Shown here: one piece after another, positions 59,101 through 64,000 of the stretch
Layout of the letters: each line of letters starts with the position of its first letter
How positions within the stretch are numbered: the first letter of the stretch is position 1
NCBI GenBank assembly: GCA_947396885.1
Contig: OX377205.1
Span: 99,740,428-99,804,427 of the forward strand
Source: Heligmosomoides polygyrus polygyrus
Taxonomy: Eukaryota; Nematoda; Chromadorea; Rhabditida; Heligmosomidae
Length of the DNA: 64,000 nt
Direction: 5' to 3'
The notes under the pieces: model-generated
Told to the model about the DNA's origin: nothing
Database searches by the model: none
Seen by the model: the letters and a program-made list of their open reading frames with translations, nothing else
Made by a program: the position numbers and the translations under genes

Positions 59101-59219
59101 ACGACGGCGTTCTGGTGCTGCTACTTCTGGATGCAAACGGTGGACGTCTTCAGACTGCCGAGCTGGCTCACTACCTGTGGACCTCCAAGTTTCCGCATAA
59201 CGGTGAAATTTTCGGATAA
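56117..59219 (+). CDS. Innexin (gap junction channel), 10 exons, 360 aa
   Basis: Exons by my reading: 56117-56194, 56253-56351, 57304-57426, 57727-57808, 57877-57949, 58007-58094, 58441-58581, 58638-58709, 58773-58916 and 59037-59219 (1083 nt, phases consistent). It begins MLSNLNHYIQRVKSTHDDDS, and TM1 is TTIYMLLGFALTLFA. Loop 1 has MQCWVPNQW and ESYCFVENTYFVP. The signature YYQW spans the exon 3/4 junction, and TM2 is VPFILLLMAFCFYLP. TM3 is in VLIFANLLLQFFCLNHFL. Loop 2 has GHFPRVAFCD and [16 protein letters not shown], and TM4 is FIFLWFWFAMLLLCTVI. The tail has DGVLVLLLLDANGGRLQTAE. All four loop cysteine positions are filled. Exon 4 is 82 bp, the same as in the other two innexins here. 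TCTTTCAG at 56077-56084 is a candidate trans-splice acceptor. It is divergent from the minus-strand innexin. Confidence 0.93.
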
Positions 59220-59599
59220 TTTTCGAACATAGAAGCGAAATATTTATGGGAGGCGGTGCCTTCTGAATGCTCTTCTGTGTTAAAAAAGTGTAGAAGTAAC
59301 TGAAGAAGGCATATACAATTTTTTCGTCAAATCTAAACCAATTTGGTGCTTCTGAAGTCGACGTGAACGTCTTCCAAATCGTAGCGAGCTTCTTACAGGT
59401 TTTTCTTCCTCCTTCTTACAGCTTCTTACAAGTACAGACTCTCCGTGATGGTCAAAATAACTTTTTCTTCAAGAAAAATTGGGTATTACGTTTTTTAAAG
59501 TTTTTAGTTCAGCCGAATAGGGGTAAAAATTTTATAAAGTTTTATTAAAAATAATTTGTTTAAATTTGTTTTAAAGCACAACAAGGGAGCAGTCATAAA
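59220..59599. other. 3' flank of the second innexin
   Basis: AT-rich sequence. A small open frame at 59363-59548 has no family match. No clear AATAAA close to the stop is seen. Confidence 0.4.
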
Positions 59600-60310
59600 G
59601 TTCATTAAGAGATCGCACCATGCACGCGAGAGGTTCTTCGCGATTTTTACTTGGTTGGTAGTGTAAATGCGGCTTACATAAGCCATCAAAGTGAGAATAT
59701 GTGTGTGTTCCCTACAATTGTTTTTTAGGATTTACAGGTCTAACTACAGGCAAACAAAAATCTCGATATCAACTAAATAAAAATCGTGACGTCTTGGACA
59801 AGAGCACGGCGCAATCTTTTCACCCGGCACTAAAAACTTCATTTTCTTTATACTAAGCTTTAAACCATTATTTTTCCTCAAAAATGAGAATTTTAAGAAC
59901 TTTTGAAGAAAATCTTCACTTACTTGATAAGTAAGTGAAGATTTTCTTCAAAGATTTTTTGATAAGTAAAAAAGGACGTTGCCCTCTTGCGCTTTAAAAA
60001 AAGATTAATTCAATTTTTCCCTAGAAACAAACGTTTCATAAAATTTCAAACAGTGCTCACATATTGGGCAGGCAAATTTAGAAAATTTCAAATGAATACT
60101 TAAGTTTCCATAAACAAAAATTATTCTGTTCTTTATGGAGAGCCTCTAGTTTAATATGTAAGGAGCTCGTTTTGAATTGGAAGATGTTAAGTTTGATTTC
60201 AAAAGCGTTACGCTTGTTCAGAAGAGTGTCCAATTTAATGTGAAAAGTGACCCATTTCATTTGGAAAGTGTGCAATTTGAGGTGAAAAATAGCAAGATAT
60301 GAATTTATTC
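59600..60310 (+). repeat. Interspersed repeat, second copy of the PTPS intron element
   Basis: It shares the ordered words listed for 38545-39130, ending GGAAGATGTTAAGTTTGA and AGAAGAGTGTCCAATTTAAT at 60179-60241. No coding capacity is seen. The copies lie more than 20 kb apart in the same orientation. Confidence 0.6.
59902..59952. repeat. Perfect 24-bp inverted repeat with 3-nt loop
   Basis: TTTGAAGAAAATCTTCACTT followed by ACTT at 59902-59925 is exactly complementary to 59929-59952, with loop GAT. It lies inside the interspersed repeat at 59600-60310. RNA from either strand would form an uninterrupted 24-bp hairpin. Confidence 0.9.
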
Positions 60311-60629
60311 GAAAGGTTAGGAGTCTCAAACGCTGTGACACGGGTTCTTAAAAAATCGATATCGAGATCCTAATGAACATCAGAATGAAGTGTCACTGTC
60401 ACTACTTGGTCGAATATTGACGTCTCTTGTTCAGATGACAAAACGATCTCAACGCTGGCCGAAGACGAAGCTCATCTCAGCGACCAGTTATGGAGTGAGA
60501 ACTACCCAAGTATTCCTTAAAAACTCCTCTTAAGCCTTATCTTCTCCATTTTTTGGGAATCTTGTCGTTTTCTAAGACTTCTGCATAGCCCTGATACTGG
60601 CTTTGAACCTTAACCCTCTACACACTTCT

Positions 60630-60850
60630 TAGGCGGGATTCACATTTCAGTCGTCGTGCATCGCGATGTTATGGAAGCTATCAGTATCGACTGGATGCGC
60701 CACGCCGCAGCCTAATCGATATTGGTAGCTTTCATAGCGCCCAGCGACTAAAGTATAAACCTCGCCTCAGGCACTCACTTTATTGTTCCCAATCTGACAC
60801 CTTTCAGACGCTCCATCGGCCGCACACGACAGCTAGAAGAACTCAAACGA
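60630..60850. repeat. Foldback element related to the one at 51247
   Basis: GAAGCTATCAGTATCGA at 60674 faces TCGATATTGGTAGCTTTC at 60716, and words outside these (TAGGCGGG..TTTCAGTCG and CGACTAAAGTATAAACCTCG) continue the pairing. The core and the AGTATAAACC word match the 51247-51534 element. Confidence 0.55.
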
Positions 60851-60992
60851 CTACTTCGATAAATTAACGATTCCCTGAATAAAAAAATTTGGACTTAATT
60901 TTAACAACCACATCAATTGTAGAGGTTGTCCTCTGTTGTTTTTTTTAGAATAATTTTCCTCTGTATAAAGCCATAGCTAGGGTGTCCGTTCC
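60851..60992. other. Upstream of the third innexin
   Basis: A short AT-rich promoter-proximal stretch. No motif is recognised. Confidence 0.3.
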
Positions 60993-60998
60993 ATTCAG
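60993..60998 (+). promoter_or_regulatory. Likely trans-splice acceptor of the third innexin
   Basis: ATTCAG ends six bases before the ATG at 61005, preceded by pyrimidine-rich sequence. Confidence 0.45.
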
Positions 60999-61004
60999 CT
61001 GAGG

Positions 61005-63384
61005 ATGTCCTTCTTCGCTCGAGCGAAGGACGTCGTCGGGCATCTTGACGTCACCTACGACGTGGACGCGTCCGATCGGTGAGTTCTTTTAAATTTATTA
61101 CGTAGAGATGGCGAAAGAAGATCGACAAGAAAAAAGGTCTACAGTTCTGTTCAGGTCTTTTTGAACTTTTAAAAGACTAGAACCAAAAAAAGGCTTCGTA
61201 AAACGCCGCAAGTACGTCCTTGAATAGGGTATTATCAGATGAATGTTCCTTGACATCTTATAGTTTCCACTGGTGGTAGAGAAGATTGATTGGATCTATC
61301 CTAGTCCGGGAGCCACATAACTAAAAAGTATTACATGTAACAAATCCACTTGAGACTTACCGAGCGGCTTCTACAGAACAACATAGGACCCTAAACAAGA
61401 AAAAGTCACAAAGAAAAAGACGAAAAATTACATTTGTTGCGGTTGTAAGCCGGAAAAGTTGTCTGCCCTCCTCACCATGTTGGATCCTGGCTATAACATG
61501 TCAGGCGGCGGTCAGCACGCGGCATGCGGCTTCATGCGCCCTATTCACCATGTTAGATCCTGATTATAACATGTCAAGCGGCGATCAGCATGCGACATGA
61601 CTCTATTCCGTCGTTCTTTGCCCGCCGAGACGGTTGTAAACCGCGGCGATTTTTTGTTTTTTGTCTGTTCGTCCGTTTTTGGTTTCTTTTAGGTTCCAAC
61701 TCGTTCTCTGGGCGCCGCTCGGTAAGTCTCAATTCGTTTTCTTGCCTACATTTTAGTTATGTGCACCCCCGGACTAGGATAGATCCGTTTTATTTTTGGG
61801 TAACAGGCTACTAAACATTGCTACGTACGGCCGGCAATTGTAACCAGGTATAAAACGTCTCGAAGACCGACCGGCGATAGGAAATTCTCGGCTGGACTCT
61901 TGGCATCCTACTGTACTTCTAAAACGACTGGGAGGCGAAAGGGCTCAGTCTCCATGCGTACAATCACCCAGTTTTCAGATTGAAGTACGTGTACACACCG
62001 TGGATTCTTTGCGGAACGGCATTCCTCGTATTCGCTCATGATTACGTTGGAGCTCCGATCCAATGCTGGGCGCCAAGGCAGTGGTCGGTGAGTTTTTTGG
62101 TTCTAAAACATGACAAGCGCTGAAAACATGTGGCTTCCAAAAATTAGCACAAGAGTCCAATTTATTCCGTTTTTAGCAGGTTACCGTTGTATCTATTATT
62201 ACTTATTACACAATTAAATTTACGGGAATCAAGTCAATCTCTTAAAACGTCAATAGACTGTTACTGAAGTTGTGAGCTGGAATAACTATCTTTTGTTGCG
62301 CCAGGCGGCGATTTAAAACTCATTCCTTGGATGACCGTTTTCCGAATTCTCCAACAAAACGAAGCCTCTTCAGGGTGGCTGGGAACAGTATGCTGAACAG
62401 TATTGCTTAGTTGAGAATACATACTTCGTTCGAATGAATGACTCGAACCTACCGGCGGTGGAGGAGCGAGAAAACCGAGAGATACGGTACTACCAGGTAA
62501 CCCCTTTTGATTTTTCTTGCTGTCGTCATGGGCTATAAGGCTTTCTCATATCAAATCTGTAAAAACATCAACAAAACTCTTAATTTTATAGGCTGTATAG
62601 CTTATAAAAATCTTAGTTTTATAGAGCCTAAAAGCCTTATAGCTCTACCTTGGCCGATTTCAGTGGGTCCCCTTTGTGCTCCTGCTCCAGGCCCTGTTTC
62701 TCTACTTGCCACGGTTCTTCTGGAAGCAGCTTTGCCATTTGACTAGTGAGTGACTTATTGTATTTACTGTTAGAGGGTTGAACTCCTTCATTCACGCTGC
62801 ACAACTCCAATTTCAGAAATCGATCTTCCTAGTGTGACTGTAGCGTTACGGAATCAAGCGAAGAAACTCGCCGATCCGCTGAGCATAGACTCCATTATGA
62901 GGCCGGCGCGAAGAGGTAAGAAGACCGAGAAGTGGTAGTGCCGTCCGATGTAGATGACATTACACCCTTTTGCAAAATTCTGTTGGTGGATAAGAAATTG
63001 TCAAACAGATACCACCCTCGTCGCTCACTAGTTTTTTGGTTATCCATGTAGCTTCTTGTCTCAGTTAAACAAGAACTTTGTTCTAAAACCACAAAAAAAC
63101 TTTAAAAAAGGCGGTTTGCACCCTACATAGGTAGGTTCCAATAAGGGTCCAACCTGACTGCTTTTTTGCTGCAGCGTTTCATCGTTCAACCGTGTCTTTC
63201 AGGAACATGGGGCTACAAACTCACGGCTGCGCTGCTTTTTACGAAAATGCTCTCGATAGCGATCGTCGTCGGACAGGTGCTGTTCGTCGGCTGGTTCATG
63301 GGCGCCGGATACCTGCACGGACTTCGTGTCGTCGTCGATGCGCTCAGTGGCAGACAGTGGGAGCAGAGCGGCAACTTTCCTCGG
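61005..63384 (+). CDS. Innexin, 5' part only (6 exons seen)
   Basis: Exons by my reading: 61005-61078, 61979-62087, 62374-62496, 62664-62745, 62817-62915 and 63203-63384, with consistent phases (223 codons). It begins MSFFARAKDVVGHLDVTYDV. TM1 is YTPWILCGTAFLVFA. Loop 1 has IQCWAPRQW and EQYCLVENTYFVR, and YYQW spans the exon 3/4 junction. TM2 is VPFVLLLQALFLYLP, and TM3 is in TKMLSIAIVVGQVLFVGWFM. It ends GRQWEQSGNFPR at a GT donor. Exons 3 and 4 (123 and 82 bp) equal those of the second innexin, indicating a tandem paralogue. The exons for loop 2, TM4 and the C-terminus are not in the window. A decayed RTE fragment begins directly after exon 6. The missing exons may lie beyond 64000, or the gene may be broken. 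Confidence 0.85.
61292..61786. repeat. 495-bp foldback element in innexin 3 intron 1
   Basis: The ends GGATCTATCCTAGTCCGGG (61292-61310) and CCCGGACTAGGATAGATCC (61768-61786) are perfect 19-bp inverted repeats. Further in, TGAGACTTACCGAGCGGC (61351) and GCCGCTCGGTAAGTCTCA (61714) are a perfect 18-bp pair, and weaker pairing continues between them. The unpaired centre holds a 73-bp tandem duplication. Related end words occur at 39270 (CCGACTAGGGTAGATCC) and 44505. Confidence 0.8.
61472..61600 (+). repeat. 73-bp tandem duplication in the centre of the foldback element
   Basis: TCACCATGTTGGATCCTGGC at 61472 recurs as TCACCATGTTAGATCCTGAT at 61545, each followed by TATAACATGTCA and a GGCG.TCAGCA.GCG.CATG stretch. 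The differences are mostly transitions. Confidence 0.8.
62532..62643. repeat. Inverted repeat in innexin 3 intron 3
   Basis: GCTATAAGGCTTT at 62532 and AAAGCCTTATAGC at 62631 are exact 13-bp complements. Additional partial pairs (TTTTATAGGCTGTATAGC and TTTTATAGAGCC) lie between them, nearly filling the 167-bp intron. Confidence 0.65.
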
Positions 63385-63404
63385 GTACGAATTGCTTGAG
63401 CTTC

Positions 63405-64000
63405 ATTGCAAAGTTTAGAAAAGATAGTCAAAACCTCTGCAACGGGTCCAAATCCTGGTACCCAGCTGAGTGGCTGACGATATTATTCAACCAGGTGGTT
63501 GCGGAGAAGAAAGTACCTGATAATTGGCAGATAAGTACGACGATACGATTCCGATTTGGAAGAAGAAGGACAGTCCAGCAGACTGCGCAAGCTATCGTCC
63601 AATTCGTTCGCTTTCGCATAGCATGAAGTCTTTGAGCGAATTGTTGATGGACGCATTCGTGACGTCGTCCAGCTTTCTAATAAGCAGCGTGGCTTCGTAC
63701 CTGGGTGTGGCACCATCGATGCCATACATGCCGTTCGTCTACTTATAGAAAAGCACAGCGAGAAACAGAAGCCGGTGCATCTTGCCTTCCTCGACTTGGA
63801 GAAGACCTTCGATCGCGTTCCGCGTGAAGTGATATGGTACGCTTTAAGACAGCATGTTCCCGAAGAGCTTATTGAGTGGGTGCGGCCACTCTACTCTTGT
63901 CCGAGGAGTAGCGTCCAAGCGCCAGCAGGTATGTCGATGGAGTTTCCCATCTCTGTCGGGGTACATCAATGTTCTGCGCTTTCCCCACTGCTTTTCATCG
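63405..64000 (+). pseudogene. RTE-type non-LTR reverse transcriptase remnant, runs off window
   Basis: Three frames together read WLTILFNQVVAEKKVPDNWQ, then IPIWKKKDSPADCASYRPIR, then VFERIVDGRIRDVVQLSNKQ, RGFVPGCGTIDAIHAVRLLI and HLAFLDLEKTFDRVPREVIW, then EFPISVGVHQCSALSPLLF at the window end. This is the RTE reverse transcriptase palm. The first catalytic Asp motif (DLEKTFD) is present. At least two frameshifts (near 63530 and 63625), a missing residue in RQHVPEEL and Cys in place of Gly in VHQCSALSP mark it as dead. It is 5'-truncated just after exon 6 of the third innexin. Confidence 0.85.

Noticed and set aside
61590..61814. Open frame within the foldback element
   Set aside because: It spans the arm of a non-coding inverted repeat, so coding potential is incidental.

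Overview
The window looks like nuclear DNA of a clade V (strongylid, hookworm-like) nematode. The evidence is a set of innexin genes with short GT-AG introns, TTTCAG-type acceptors a few bases before start codons as expected for spliced-leader trans-splicing, a 6-pyruvoyl-tetrahydropterin synthase closely matching the nematode enzyme, a small secreted C-type lectin, and remnants of RTE-type non-LTR retrotransposons and mariner elements. The exact genus cannot be fixed from the sequence alone.

Region 1 (1-37346) is one uninterrupted satellite array, about 221 head-to-tail copies of a 169-bp unit (56% GC by count of one consensus unit). It continues beyond the left edge of the window. The long plus-strand reading frames in it are a by-product: 169 is 1 more than a multiple of 3, and the few stops are at polymorphic sites. 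The array has higher-order structure: tandem block duplications of 5, 6, 7, 9, 11 and 28 units. Each unit carries a cluster of three dyads, including a 13-bp palindrome built from two facing CAGGTG E-boxes.

Region 2 (37347-49900) starts at a sharp array boundary. A complete three-exon PTPS gene on the minus strand ends about 375 bp from the satellite. It is followed by a decayed mariner with both inverted repeats and TA duplications, a second mariner fragment abutting a reverse-transcriptase remnant, head-to-head RTE tails, a four-exon secreted C-type lectin gene, and a block of diverged ATCGAT-rich repeats.

Region 3 (49900-64000) is an innexin cluster: a 12-exon gene on the minus strand, a 10-exon gene on the plus strand divergent from it, and a third plus-strand gene whose 3' half is not seen before the window ends, because an RTE reverse-transcriptase remnant follows its sixth exon. 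Innexins form gap junctions and hemichannels, so these paralogues may assemble in the same tissue. Introns and spacers here are rich in foldback (MITE-like) elements, several of which share families across loci.
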